Assembly (NCBI GenBank): GCA_031969915.1
Contig: DALYJJ010000116.1
Location: 1-20,023 of the forward strand
Origin: DALYJJ01 sp031969915
Lineage (GTDB): Bacteria; Acidobacteriota; Terriglobia; Bryobacterales; Bryobacteraceae
Length of the DNA stretch: 20,023 nt
Direction: 5' to 3'
Each line of letters begins with the position of its first letter. Within the stretch, counting starts at the first letter, position 1. Below the pieces are notes generated by a model. That model was not told the DNA's origin. It ran no database searches and saw only the letters and a list, made by a program, of their open reading frames with translations. The translations under genes were made by a program, and so were the position numbers. Below are positions 6,816 to 15,098 of this stretch, piece by piece.

Positions 6816-7541
6816 ATGCAACCCATGGCTACCGCCGCCTCCGCGGCGTCACAGGAGCGCCGGAGGAATAACCTGTCGCTTGCTTTCCAGGAACTGTTGG
6901 TGGTCAGTGAGCGCCTTCGCTCCAACCGCCAGCAGGTGCCCAACGCCGAGGCGTTCCGCCAGCAGGTGCGGGAAGCCCTCAAACTCGCCGAGACCGAAGC
7001 GCTCCGCCAGGGCTATGCCCCGGAGGAGATTCAGCACGCCGTCTTCGCCTGCGTCGCCTACCTCGATGAGTCCATCCTGAACCTGCGCCTGCCCGTCTTC
7101 GCCGATTGGCCGCGCCGCCCCTTGCAGGAAGAACTCTTCGGCCACCACGTCGCCGGCGAGATCTTTTTCCAGAACGTCCAGAAACTGCTCACCCTGCCCG
7201 ATTCCCACCAGGCCGCCGATCTGCTCGAGGTCTATCACCTCTGCCTGCTGCTCGGCTTCGCCGGCCGCTACAGCATGGGCGCACGCGGCGAACTCCGTTC
7301 CATCGCCGAGCAGGTGGCCGCCAAGATCCGCCGCATTCGCGGCGTCGAGCCCTTCTCGCCCACCGCCGGCGTCCCCTCCGACGCCGTCAGCCGCCGCGGC
7401 GGCGACCCGCTCATCAAACCGCTTCTGTTCGGCGCCATCGCGTTCGTGCTCCTCACCATCGGTCTGTTCGTCTTCTACTCCTTCACCCTGGGCTCGGGCG
7501 TTTCGCGCCTCGCTTCCATCGCTGCCGGAAGAGGGATCTAA
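6816..7541 (+). CDS. tssL: TssL (DotU/IcmH family), T6SS inner-membrane protein
   Basis: A 241-residue protein with the DotU cytoplasmic helical domain. Visible landmarks are a long helix rich in Arg/Glu, the AVFACVAYLDES segment, the RPLQEELFG..V.GE.FF block and the LLEVYHLCLLLGFAGRY block, which together are diagnostic of DotU/TssL. One transmembrane helix lies at about residues 203-225 (LLFGAIAFVLLTIGLFVFY), followed by a short periplasmic tail; there is no OmpA-like peptidoglycan-binding extension. The start chosen is the ATG at 6816, with a GAGAGGG ribosome-binding site; a TTG at 6786 overlaps tssK and is less likely. TssL pairs with TssM in the membrane complex and contacts TssK on the cytoplasmic side. 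Confidence 0.93.
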   Translation: MQPMATAASAASQERRRNNLSLAFQELLVVSERLRSNRQQVPNAEAFRQQVREALKLAETEALRQGYAPEEIQHAVFACVAYLDESILNLRLPVFADWPRRPLQEELFGHHVAGEIFFQNVQKLLTLPDSHQAADLLEVYHLCLLLGFAGRYSMGARGELRSIAEQVAAKIRRIRGVEPFSPTAGVPSDAVSRRGGDPLIKPLLFGAIAFVLLTIGLFVFYSFTLGSGVSRLASIAAGRGI

Positions 7542-7544
7542 GCC

Positions 7545-10500
7545 ATGAATGCAAAGATTGGGGCAATCGTTGCGATCCTCGGAATGCTCATGCTCGCCGC
7601 CCTGGCGAGCGGCTTCCTCACCCTCACCCGCAAGGAGAAGATGCTGCTCTGGCTCGTGCTCATCGGCGTCGGTCTCCTCGCTTCCGCTCTCCTGTTGTGG
7701 TGGGACAACAAGAAGAAGAAGGCGCAAGCCGCCGCCGCGCCCGCCGCCGGTGGCGATGCCGGCGCCGGTGATGCCATCGAAGGCCTCATTCGCGAAGCCG
7801 AATCCCGCCTCGCCGCCTCCAAGGCCGCTCCCGGCGGCCTCGGCAGCCTCCCGCTCTATTTCCTGATCGGCGAACAGGGCGCAACCAAAACCAGCCTCAT
7901 GGTTCACTCCGGTCTCGAGGCCGAACTCCTCGCCGGCCAGGTTTACCAGGACACCGCCATTGTCCCCACGCGATCCATCAATATCTGGTTCGCCAAGGGC
8001 AGCCTCTTCGTCGAACCCGGCAGCCAGATCCTCTCCGATCCCGCCGCCTGGGCCAAACTCCTGCGCCGCTTGCAGCCCGGCAAGCTCAAGAGCGTCGTCG
8101 GCGCTTCCGGCCAGGCCCCGCGCGCCGCGCTCGTCTTCTTTGACTGCGACACCTTCGTCCGCCCGGGCGGCGCAGACGCCGTCACCGTCATCAGCCGCAA
8201 ACTCCAGGCGCGGCTCGGCGAGATGTCGCAAGTCCTCGGCATCAGCTTCCCCGTCTACCTGATCTTCAGTAAGTCCGATCGCCTGCCTTTCCTCGCCGAC
8301 TACGTCCGCAACCTCTCGAACGAGGAAGTCACTCAGGTCCTCGGCGCCACTCTGCCCATGCGCGATCTCCAGGCGGGCGTCTACGCCGAAGAGGAAACCA
8401 AACGCATCACCTCCGTGGTCGACGGCCTCTATTACTCTCTCGCCGACAAACGCCTCGAAGTCCTCCCCCGCGAGGCCGACGCCTCCAAGCTCCCCGGCGC
8501 GTACGAATTCCCCCGCGAGTTTCGAAAGATGCGCCAGGCGCTCGTGCCCTTCCTCGTCGATATCTGCCGCCCCAGCCAGTTGCGCACCAGCCCCTTCCTC
8601 CGCGGCTTCTATTTCTGTGGCGTGCGGCCCATCTTCGTCCAGGAGGCAGCGCCCTCGCCCAGCGTCCCACAGCAGCCCGGCCAGCAGGAAGTAGGCTCCG
8701 CCGCCAGCGCCACCCAGGTCTTCCAGGTCTCCATGCAGAAGCAGGCCGCCATGCAGGCCCAGGCCCCCATCCCGCAGGGCGGCGTCCGCAAGGTCCCGCA
8801 ATGGATCTTCGTCACCCGCCTCTTCCAGGAGATCCTGCTCAAGGACTCCGCGGCCATGAGCGCCAGCGGCTCCAGCGTCAAGACCAGCTTCGTCCAGCGC
8901 CTGCTCCTGGCCGCCGCGCTCCTCATCGCCCTGGTGTTCGTCGCCGGCTTCACCGTCTCTTTCCTCAATAACCGGTCGCTCGAGAACGACGCCATCGCCG
9001 CCGCCCAAGGCGCTGCCCCTCCCGAAGTGGCCGCCGATCAGTTGCCCAAGCTCGACCAGTTGCAGAAGCTCGACTCCCTCCGCCAGTCGCTCGAACGCCT
9101 GCGCGGCTATCAGCGCGACGGCGCACCCTTCGGCATGCGCTGGTTCCTGTTCGCCGGCGACGACATGTACCCCCATGTCCGCCGCATCTATTACGACCGC
9201 TTCCGTCGCCTGCTCTTCGGCTCGACCCAGGACGCTGTGCTCCGACGCCTCGCCGCTTCGCCCGACCTCCCTGGCCCGGCCGACAACTACGATTACGCGT
9301 ATAACGATTTGAAGACCTACCTGCTCACCACGTCCGAACACCCCCGCGCCACTCGCGAGTACCTCTCGCCCTCCCTGCTCGAGCGCTGGGCCGCCGGCCG
9401 CGACATCCCCATCGACATCCGCACCCTCGCGCAGAAGCAGTTCGACTTCTACTCCGACGACCTCAAGAACGAAAATCCCTACTCCAAGAAGGGCGACGAC
9501 GCCGCGGTCGACAAATCCCGCCGCTACCTGGCCAAGTTCTCCGGTTCCGAACGCGTCTACGCGTTCATGCTCTCTGAGGCCGGCAAGAAGAACGCCAAGG
9601 TCAACTACAACGCGATGTTCCCGGAATCCGCCAAGCTCATCGTCAACGGCCGGGACGTTCCCGGAGCCTTCACCAAAGGCGGCTGGGCGTTCATGCAGGA
9701 CGCCTTCAAGAACATCGACAAGTTCTTCGGCGGCGAGCCGTGGGTCCTCGGCAACTACGCCGGCACATCCGTCGACAAGGCGAAGCTCGCCATCGAACTC
9801 TCTGACCGCTACAACGCCGACTACATCAAGGCCTGGCGCGATTGGCTCAAGGTCTCCTCCTTCCAGCGCTACGAGAATCTCAAGGACGCCTCCGCCAAAC
9901 TCCAATCGCTCTCCGGCAATCAGACGCCCCTGCTCGCCCTCGTCTGGCTCATGACCCAGCACACGGCGGTCGACAATCCGAAGGTCTCCGAAGCCTTCAA
10001 GGCCGCGCACCTCGTGGTCACACCGCCCGCCACCGCTCCTCAGTACGTGCTGCCGCCGAACCAGAACTACATGGCGGCCCTTCTCAATCTGCAGGCGCAG
10101 GTCGATCAGGCCGCCAACGAACCGCAGGTCGCGCCCGCCACCGCTTCCGCCACCCTCGGCGCGGCCAGCCAGGCCAAGATGACCACCCGCCAGATGGCGC
10201 AGACCTTCCCCGCCGACCCCGAAGGCCAGGTCTCCGCCAATATCCAGAAACTCCTTGAAGAGCCCATCACCAGCGCCGAAGCGCTCTTGAAGGGCCTCGG
10301 CCCCGCGGAGTTGAACGGCAAGGCCAAGGGCCTCTGCGCGCAGTTCGGAGCCGTTACCTCCAAGTTCCCCTTCAACCCCAAGGCCGCGCCCGAAGCGTCG
10401 CTCGAAGAGGTCGCCGCTCTGCTCAAGCCGAAGACCGGCGCGCTCTGGCAGTTCTACGACACCACCCTCGTGAAACTGCTCGCCAAGAACGGCGCAGATT

Positions 10501-11021
10501 ACACCGCGGTGCCCGGCGAGATTACACTCACCCCCGGCTTCGTCAACTTCTTTAATCAGGCCGCCAAGTTCTCCGACGCTCTTTACCCCGCCGGCGCCAA
10601 CGATCCGAAGTTCGCCTACACGCTTCGCTTCGTCCAGTCTGACCAGGTGTCCGCCGCCAATCTCACCATCGATGGCCAGAACGCCCGCCTCACTGGCGGC
10701 CAGGCATTCAAGTACACCTGGCCCGGCGCTCGCTCCATGTTGCTCAGTCTCAAACTCCAGGGTGGCACTGACATCGACGTGCAAACCCGCGACGGCTTGT
10801 GGGCTGTTTTCCGTTTCTTCGCCGACGCCGATCAGTTCACCCGTTCCGGCGCCGCCTACACGCTCGAATTCATGGCCCGCACCGGCCGCGAAGGCCGCCC
10901 GATGATGGTCGGCGGCAAGCCGTTGGTCTACCGTTTCAATCTCGATACGGGCGGCGCGCCGCCCATCTTTAATAAGGACTGGCTCGCCGCCTTCCGGTGT
11001 AGCCTGCCGGCCGCGAAATGA
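7545..11021 (+). CDS. tssM: TssM (IcmF family), T6SS inner-membrane complex protein
   Basis: A 1158-residue protein with full IcmF architecture. Two transmembrane helices lie at about residues 5-27 and 34-52. Next comes a cytoplasmic GTPase-like domain with GEQGATKTS at 109-117 and a Walker-B-like hydrophobic strand ending in Asp200 (ALVFFDCD). A third membrane helix lies at about 453-474. A large periplasmic domain ends in the IcmF C-terminal fold, where TWPG and GLWAVFRFF are recognisable. In the Walker A the usual Gly before Lys115 is Thr, so nucleotide binding may be weakened; many TssM proteins have an imperfect P-loop. The gene starts 3 bases after the tssL stop. The long antisense frame across it is a codon-bias shadow. 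Confidence 0.95.
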   Translation: MNAKIGAIVAILGMLMLAALASGFLTLTRKEKMLLWLVLIGVGLLASALLLWWDNKKKKAQAAAAPAAGGDAGAGDAIEGLIREAESRLAASKAAPGGLGSLPLYFLIGEQGATKTSLMVHSGLEAELLAGQVYQDTAIVPTRSINIWFAKGSLFVEPGSQILSDPAAWAKLLRRLQPGKLKSVVGASGQAPRAALVFFDCDTFVRPGGADAVTVISRKLQARLGEMSQVLGISFPVYLIFSKSDRLPFLADYVRNLSNEEVTQVLGATLPMRDLQAGVYAEEETKRITSVVDGLYYSLADKRLEVLPREADASKLPGAYEFPREFRKMRQALVPFLVDICRPSQLRTSPFLRGFYFCGVRPIFVQEAAPSPSVPQQPGQQEVGSAASATQVFQVSMQKQAAMQAQAPIPQGGVRKVPQWIFVTRLFQEILLKDSAAMSASGSSVKTSFVQRLLLAAALLIALVFVAGFTVSFLNNRSLENDAIAAAQGAAPPEVAADQLPKLDQLQKLDSLRQSLERLRGYQRDGAPFGMRWFLFAGDDMYPHVRRIYYDRFRRLLFGSTQDAVLRRLAASPDLPGPADNYDYAYNDLKTYLLTTSEHPRATREYLSPSLLERWAAGRDIPIDIRTLAQKQFDFYSDDLKNENPYSKKGDDAAVDKSRRYLAKFSGSERVYAFMLSEAGKKNAKVNYNAMFPESAKLIVNGRDVPGAFTKGGWAFMQDAFKNIDKFFGGEPWVLGNYAGTSVDKAKLAIELSDRYNADYIKAWRDWLKVSSFQRYENLKDASAKLQSLSGNQTPLLALVWLMTQHTAVDNPKVSEAFKAAHLVVTPPATAPQYVLPPNQNYMAALLNLQAQVDQAANEPQVAPATASATLGAASQAKMTTRQMAQTFPADPEGQVSANIQKLLEEPITSAEALLKGLGPAELNGKAKGLCAQFGAVTSKFPFNPKAAPEASLEEVAALLKPKTGALWQFYDTTLVKLLAKNGADYTAVPGEITLTPGFVNFFNQAAKFSDALYPAGANDPKFAYTLRFVQSDQVSAANLTIDGQNARLTGGQAFKYTWPGARSMLLSLKLQGGTDIDVQTRDGLWAVFRFFADADQFTRSGAAYTLEFMARTGREGRPMMVGGKPLVYRFNLDTGGAPPIFNKDWLAAFRCSLPAAK

Positions 11022-11043
11022 CGGCCGCCCGAAACGGCGGCCG
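11022..11043 (+). other. GC-rich hairpin between tssM and the first kinase gene
   Basis: Arms CGGCCGCC (11022-11029) and GGCGGCCG (11036-11043) flank a 6-base loop, beginning immediately after the tssM TGA. No T-run follows, so it does not look like an intrinsic terminator. In a polycistronic transcript it could slow 3' decay or partly insulate the two kinase genes downstream. Confidence 0.5.
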
Positions 11044-11069
11044 ATGCGATAAAACAGAAGGGAACCTCG

Positions 11070-12188
11070 ATGCAGCTTCCAGCCAAAATTAGCAAGTACG
11101 AGCTGTTAGAGTTCCTCGGCGGCGGTATGAGCCACGTCTACCGGGCCAAGGACACCGTCCTCGGCCGCACGGTGGCCGTCAAGATCCTGACGCCACAAGG
11201 AAACGCTGACCCCGATGCCCGCGCCCGCTTCCTCCAGGAAGCCCGCATGGCGAGCAATATCACCCACGACAACATCATCGCCATCTTCGATTTCGGCGAG
11301 GAGCAGGGCCGCCCCTACATGGTCATGGAGTTCCTGGTCGGCAAGAGCCTCCGGGACCTGATCAAGCACGGGCAGACCGGCGACAACGAGCGCAAAATGC
11401 AGATCGCGCTCCAGACCGCCCGCGCCCTCGGCTACATCCATAACCGCAAGATCGTTCATCGCGACGTCAAGCCCGAGAACATCCACATCGAGGATTCGAG
11501 CGGCAAAGTCAAGCTCATGGATTTCGGCATCGCCAAGAGCGAAGGCGTCGCCCTCACCCGCGTCGGCTTCACCCTCGGCACCCCGTATTACATGGCCCCC
11601 GAGCAGGTCCTCGGCCAGAACATCACGCCCCTGGTCGACATCTACGCCTTCGGAATCCTCTTCTTCGAACTCATCACCGGCGCCAAGCCCATCATGGCTG
11701 AGACCGTCGACAAGATCTTCCAGCAGATTCTCCACGAGCCTCTCAATCTCGACCCGCTGCGCCCTCTCCAGGTCCCCCAGAAGCTCTTCGACCTCATCGC
11801 CAAGTGCACCGCCAAGGACCCCGCCCACCGTCCGCCCAGCTTCGACGCGGTCGTCTCCGAACTCGAGGCCATCATCGCCAACCCCGGCCCGCCCGTTAAG
11901 GCGATCTCCACCTCCCAGCACAAACTGGCTTCCACCTCCAGCCAGACCCCGGCCGCCAAACCCGCTCCGCCCGCCGCGAAGCCCGCTCCCGCGCCGCCCG
12001 CCAAGGCCCCCGCCGCCTCTCGCACCGGCAGCGGACGCGCCGTCGCGCCGCCCCCTTCCGATCTCCCCGGCGTCCTCAAGTCGCTGCCCCCGGCCCTGCA
12101 AACGCAAACCGGCTTGATGGTCGTTTCCGCCGTCGCCGCCCTCGTCGTCTTCGCCGTCTTGTACGGTATCTACACTCTGGTGGCCTGA
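11070..12188 (+). CDS. Membrane-anchored Ser/Thr protein kinase (Hanks type, PpkA-like)
   Basis: A 372-residue protein. The kinase domain spans about residues 10-270 and all catalytic elements are intact: Gly loop LGGGMSHVY (16-24), VAVKIL with Lys38, Glu57 in helix C, HRDVKPEN with Asp132, the DFG with Asp151, and an activation segment running to YYMAPEQ. An Ala/Pro-rich linker (about 285-345) leads to one transmembrane helix (about 349-369) and essentially no periplasmic domain. The ATG at 11070 has an AGAAGGGA ribosome-binding site. It follows tssM by 48 bases and precedes a paralogous kinase by 6 bases. Kinases of this kind (PpkA) control T6SS assembly by threonine phosphorylation of Fha-type proteins in other bacteria; a similar role here is inferred from position. 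No cognate phosphatase or FHA protein is in view. Confidence 0.92.
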   Translation: MQLPAKISKYELLEFLGGGMSHVYRAKDTVLGRTVAVKILTPQGNADPDARARFLQEARMASNITHDNIIAIFDFGEEQGRPYMVMEFLVGKSLRDLIKHGQTGDNERKMQIALQTARALGYIHNRKIVHRDVKPENIHIEDSSGKVKLMDFGIAKSEGVALTRVGFTLGTPYYMAPEQVLGQNITPLVDIYAFGILFFELITGAKPIMAETVDKIFQQILHEPLNLDPLRPLQVPQKLFDLIAKCTAKDPAHRPPSFDAVVSELEAIIANPGPPVKAISTSQHKLASTSSQTPAAKPAPPAAKPAPAPPAKAPAASRTGSGRAVAPPPSDLPGVLKSLPPALQTQTGLMVVSAVAALVVFAVLYGIYTLVA

Positions 12189-12194
12189 CCCGCG

Positions 12195-13799
12195 ATGCAA
12201 CTCCCGGCCCGTATCGGTAAATACGAATTGCAGGAGTTCCTCGGCGGCGGCATGTCTCATGTCTACCGCGCCAAGGACACCGTCATCGACCGCGACGTCG
12301 TGGTCAAGATCCTCACCGAGCAGGGCTCGGCGGATCCCGACGCCAAGTCCCGCTTTCATCAGGAAGCGAAGATGGCCGGCAACATCAGCCACGACAACGT
12401 CCTCAGCATCTTCGATTACGGCGAAGAGCAGGGTCGCCCCTACATCGTGATGGAGTACCTGGTCGGCGAAGACCTGCGCGACGCCATCCGCAATGAGAAT
12501 ACCGGCGACATCGATCACCGCCTCAAGATCGCCCTCCAGATCGCCCGCGCCCTCGAGTACGTCCATACCAAGCGCATCATCCATCGCGACGTCAAGCCGG
12601 AGAATATCTTCCTCGACAAGAGCGGCAAGGTGAAGCTCATGGACTTCGGCATCGCCAAGTCCGAAAACTTCTCCGTCACCAAGACCGGACTCGCGCTCGG
12701 CTCGCCCTACTACATGGCGCCCGAACAGGTGCTCGGCAAGAGCATCACCGAAGCCGTCGACATCTATGCCTACGGCGTCGTCCTCTACGAACTGCTCACC
12801 GGCATCAAGCCCGTTACCGGCGATTCGCTCGAACGCCTCTTCTACGTCATCCTCCACGAGTCGCTCGATCTCACGCCCCTCGCCCCCGCCGGCGTGCCCC
12901 AACCGGTGATCGACCTCCTCGCTCAGTGCACCGCCAAGAAACCCGAAGACCGGCCCCAGTACTTCACCGAAGTCGTCGCCATCTTGGAGAAAGTCGTCAC
13001 CCCGGAGCCGCTGCCCGCCAAGCGGAGCCTCGCCCCGCTCTGGGCCGGCCTGCTGGCCGCCGTCGCCGTCGTCGCCATGATCGTCGTGGTCTCCACGCGC
13101 GAGAAGAAGGCCCCGCCCAAGAAACTCGAACCCGTCATCGCCACCGAAAGCGGCGAGATGATTCTCGTCCCCGCCGGCGCCTTCCTCGGCGGCGCGGCGA
13201 AAGACAAAATCGAAGTCGGCGCATTCTATATCGATAAGACCGAGGTCACCAACGCCCTCTACGCGAAGTACTGCGAGGCGAAAAAACGGGCCCTCCCGCC
13301 CGCCTTCGAAAAGGACAAGCCCGATCTCCCCGTGGTGAACATCACCATCACCGACGCCAAGGACTTCGCGCAGTGGGCCGGCAAGCGCCTGCCCACGTCG
13401 GCCGAATGGGAAAAGGCCGCCCGCGGCCTCGAAGGGCGCCTCTACCCGTGGGGCGATCAGCCCGATCCGTCGAAGGCCAACGTCGCCGACAACCCCAAGG
13501 GCGCCAAAGCGCCGTTGCCCGTCACTTCTTTCCCCGAAGGCGTCAGTCCGTTCAAGGCGATCAATCTCGTGGGCAACGTCTGGGAGTTCGTCGACGACCT
13601 CAAGTCGCCCAGCGCCCCCGCCGTGAAGCACTTCGCTTCCATCATGAATCCGCCGGCCACCGCCGAAGAGCCCTGGTACTCCATCCGTGGCGGCTCGTTC
13701 GACGCTCCGCTCGCCGGCGCAACGCCCTCCGAATTCGCCTCAATCCCGGCCCGCTTCGCCGCGCCCAACATCGGCTTCCGCTGCGCCAAAGACCCCTAA
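12195..13799 (+). CDS. Ser/Thr protein kinase with a periplasmic SUMF1/FGE-like domain
   Basis: A 534-residue protein. The kinase domain (about 10-270) is closely related to the preceding gene product, sharing the opening MQLPA.I.KYEL and the LGGGMSHVYRAKDTV loop, with Lys38, HRDVKPEN (Asp132), DFG (Asp150) and YYMAPEQ all present. One transmembrane helix at about 281-302 is followed by a SUMF1/formylglycine-generating-like domain at about 320-532, with landmarks MILVPAG, DKTEVTNA, KRLPTSAEWEKAARG, YPWG, LVGNVWEF, RGGSF and NIGFRC. The two active-site cysteines of true formylglycine-generating enzymes, expected shortly after RGGS, are alanines (about residues 504 and 509). The domain is therefore probably a binding or sensor module rather than an oxidase. 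SUMF1-domain proteins are known accessories of some T6SS loci. The start ATG is 6 bases after the previous stop; the 3' end overlaps the convergent glycosyltransferase gene by 60 bases. Confidence 0.92.
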   Translation: MQLPARIGKYELQEFLGGGMSHVYRAKDTVIDRDVVVKILTEQGSADPDAKSRFHQEAKMAGNISHDNVLSIFDYGEEQGRPYIVMEYLVGEDLRDAIRNENTGDIDHRLKIALQIARALEYVHTKRIIHRDVKPENIFLDKSGKVKLMDFGIAKSENFSVTKTGLALGSPYYMAPEQVLGKSITEAVDIYAYGVVLYELLTGIKPVTGDSLERLFYVILHESLDLTPLAPAGVPQPVIDLLAQCTAKKPEDRPQYFTEVVAILEKVVTPEPLPAKRSLAPLWAGLLAAVAVVAMIVVVSTREKKAPPKKLEPVIATESGEMILVPAGAFLGGAAKDKIEVGAFYIDKTEVTNALYAKYCEAKKRALPPAFEKDKPDLPVVNITITDAKDFAQWAGKRLPTSAEWEKAARGLEGRLYPWGDQPDPSKANVADNPKGAKAPLPVTSFPEGVSPFKAINLVGNVWEFVDDLKSPSAPAVKHFASIMNPPATAEEPWYSIRGGSFDAPLAGATPSEFASIPARFAAPNIGFRCAKDP

Positions 13800-15098
13800 G
13801 CCGCCCCGTAACGCCGCCGGCGCATACGCCTTCACTTCCACCCCCGGACGCAGCCAGATCCTGCCGTCCACCAGCGGCGTGTAGAGTTCCGCTTCGCCCG
13901 GCCTCCCTTCGTAGAGCAGTTCCGCCACCGCGCCTTCCAGGTCCGGCGACACCAGCACCACCGCGCGGCGCTCCCACCGGCGCGGCGGCCTTGTCCACCA
14001 CCGCACGTCCGCACGCCCTCGCAGGTACCAGGGCAGCGGCCACCAGTTTTGCGAACTGACGATCTCCACCGGCGCAGGCACTCTCGCGATCGCATCCCGC
14101 AGCGCGTAGACATCGCGCGTCGTGTGTCCGTACACCCACGGATTCCCGGGCTCCGCCGCCAGCGGAAACGCATAGCGCCACGCCGGCACCGCCAGCAGCA
14201 ACCCGAGCGCCGCCGCCTCCCGGCGGACCTGCGAGAGCGCGGCGGCCGATACCAGGGTCCAGCCGTGCAGGAAACCCAGCGCGCACCACGGCGTCTTGTA
14301 CGGCAGCAGCGCGTAGAGCAGCGTGAGCAGTCCCGCGTATGCCGCCAGTGGGCTGCGCCAGAAGCGGAGCACCAGCGGCGCGGCCAGCCACAGCAGTTCG
14401 AAGCGCAACGTCTCGAAGTAGTAAAGCGGACCGTGCCGGTGCACTCCCCCCTCCACGCCGCGCAGCGCGTACGCCTTCACCGCCTGCGGCAGCGCCATCG
14501 GATCCACCGGCGCGAACAGGCCCGCCGCCACCGCTGCCGCCACCGCCCAGGCGCGCAGCGGCGGCCGCCACACCGCCAGCATCGCCGCCAGCGCCAGCAC
14601 CGCTGTCTCTTTCGTCGCCAGCATCAGTCCCGCGCAGATTCCGAACGGAATCGCCCGCTTGTTGAGCGCGCACAGCAGCGCCCCCGCGGAAAGCGTCACC
14701 AGCAGCATCTCCGGAATGTAGTACCGGCTGAAGTACACCAGTCCCGGTGAGACCGCGGCAAACAGCGCCGCCAACGCCGCGGTCCTGGCGTTGATCGAAA
14801 GCCCGATGAAATAGGAGAGCGCCACCAGCGCCAGTCCCAGCGCCGCGGGCACCGCTCGAATCAGCGTTTCATCGAACGCCGCATAGTGCCGGGCGCCCGC
14901 CGCCCACGCCGCCGGCGCCGTCAGCAACGCCAGCAGCGGCCCGTGATAGTCGTTCGGATCGTACGTGCGCTCGCCGCGCTCCACCAGCCGCGCCGCGCGC
15001 TCCGCTTGCATCGCCTCGTCGGCGTGCATCGGCCGGTCGCTCAGCAAAGGCAGCCGCAGCGCGGCCCCCACCAGCAGCGCCGCGGCCAGCCACTTCAT
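13740..15098 (-). CDS. Agl23/PMT-like membrane glycosyltransferase (GT-C fold, TIGR03663-like)
   Basis: A 452-residue polytopic membrane protein with about nine or ten hydrophobic helices. The N-terminal loop contains HADEA (Asp27-Glu28), the acidic pair placed like the catalytic residues of GT-C transferases (PMT/ArnT type), and shortly after it TYDPNDYHGPLL, which matches the Agl23-associated TIGR03663 family as I recall it. These enzymes use lipid-phosphate sugars on the outer face of the membrane; donor and acceptor here are unknown. The ATG at 15096-15098 overlaps the upstream stop as ATGA, and earlier in-frame starts would run through the discoidin gene. The last 60 bases lie inside the 3' end of the convergent kinase gene, so the final 20 residues are probably a dispensable tail. 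It is the last gene of the five-gene operon. Confidence 0.8.
   Translation of the reverse strand: MKWLAAALLVGAALRLPLLSDRPMHADEAMQAERAARLVERGERTYDPNDYHGPLLALLTAPAAWAAGARHYAAFDETLIRAVPAALGLALVALSYFIGLSINARTAALAALFAAVSPGLVYFSRYYIPEMLLVTLSAGALLCALNKRAIPFGICAGLMLATKETAVLALAAMLAVWRPPLRAWAVAAAVAAGLFAPVDPMALPQAVKAYALRGVEGGVHRHGPLYYFETLRFELLWLAAPLVLRFWRSPLAAYAGLLTLLYALLPYKTPWCALGFLHGWTLVSAAALSQVRREAAALGLLLAVPAWRYAFPLAAEPGNPWVYGHTTRDVYALRDAIARVPAPVEIVSSQNWWPLPWYLRGRADVRWWTRPPRRWERRAVVLVSPDLEGAVAELLYEGRPGEAELYTPLVDGRIWLRPGVEVKAYAPAALRGGLGVFGAAEADVGRGEAGRD

Noticed and set aside
6849..10784. A 1311-codon open frame antisense to tssL/tssM
   Set aside because: Its composition (Gly/Glu/Val/Leu/Asp-rich, no domain signature) is what the reverse complement of GC3-rich codons gives; the plus-strand TssL and TssM are unmistakable.
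11022..11043. Intrinsic terminator after tssM
   Set aside because: A stem is present but no T-run follows, and a kinase gene with a good ribosome-binding site starts 27 bases later.
11106..13631. An 841-codon open frame antisense to both kinase genes
   Set aside because: It mirrors the two paralogous kinase genes, with duplicated antisense segments, and has no independent domain signal.
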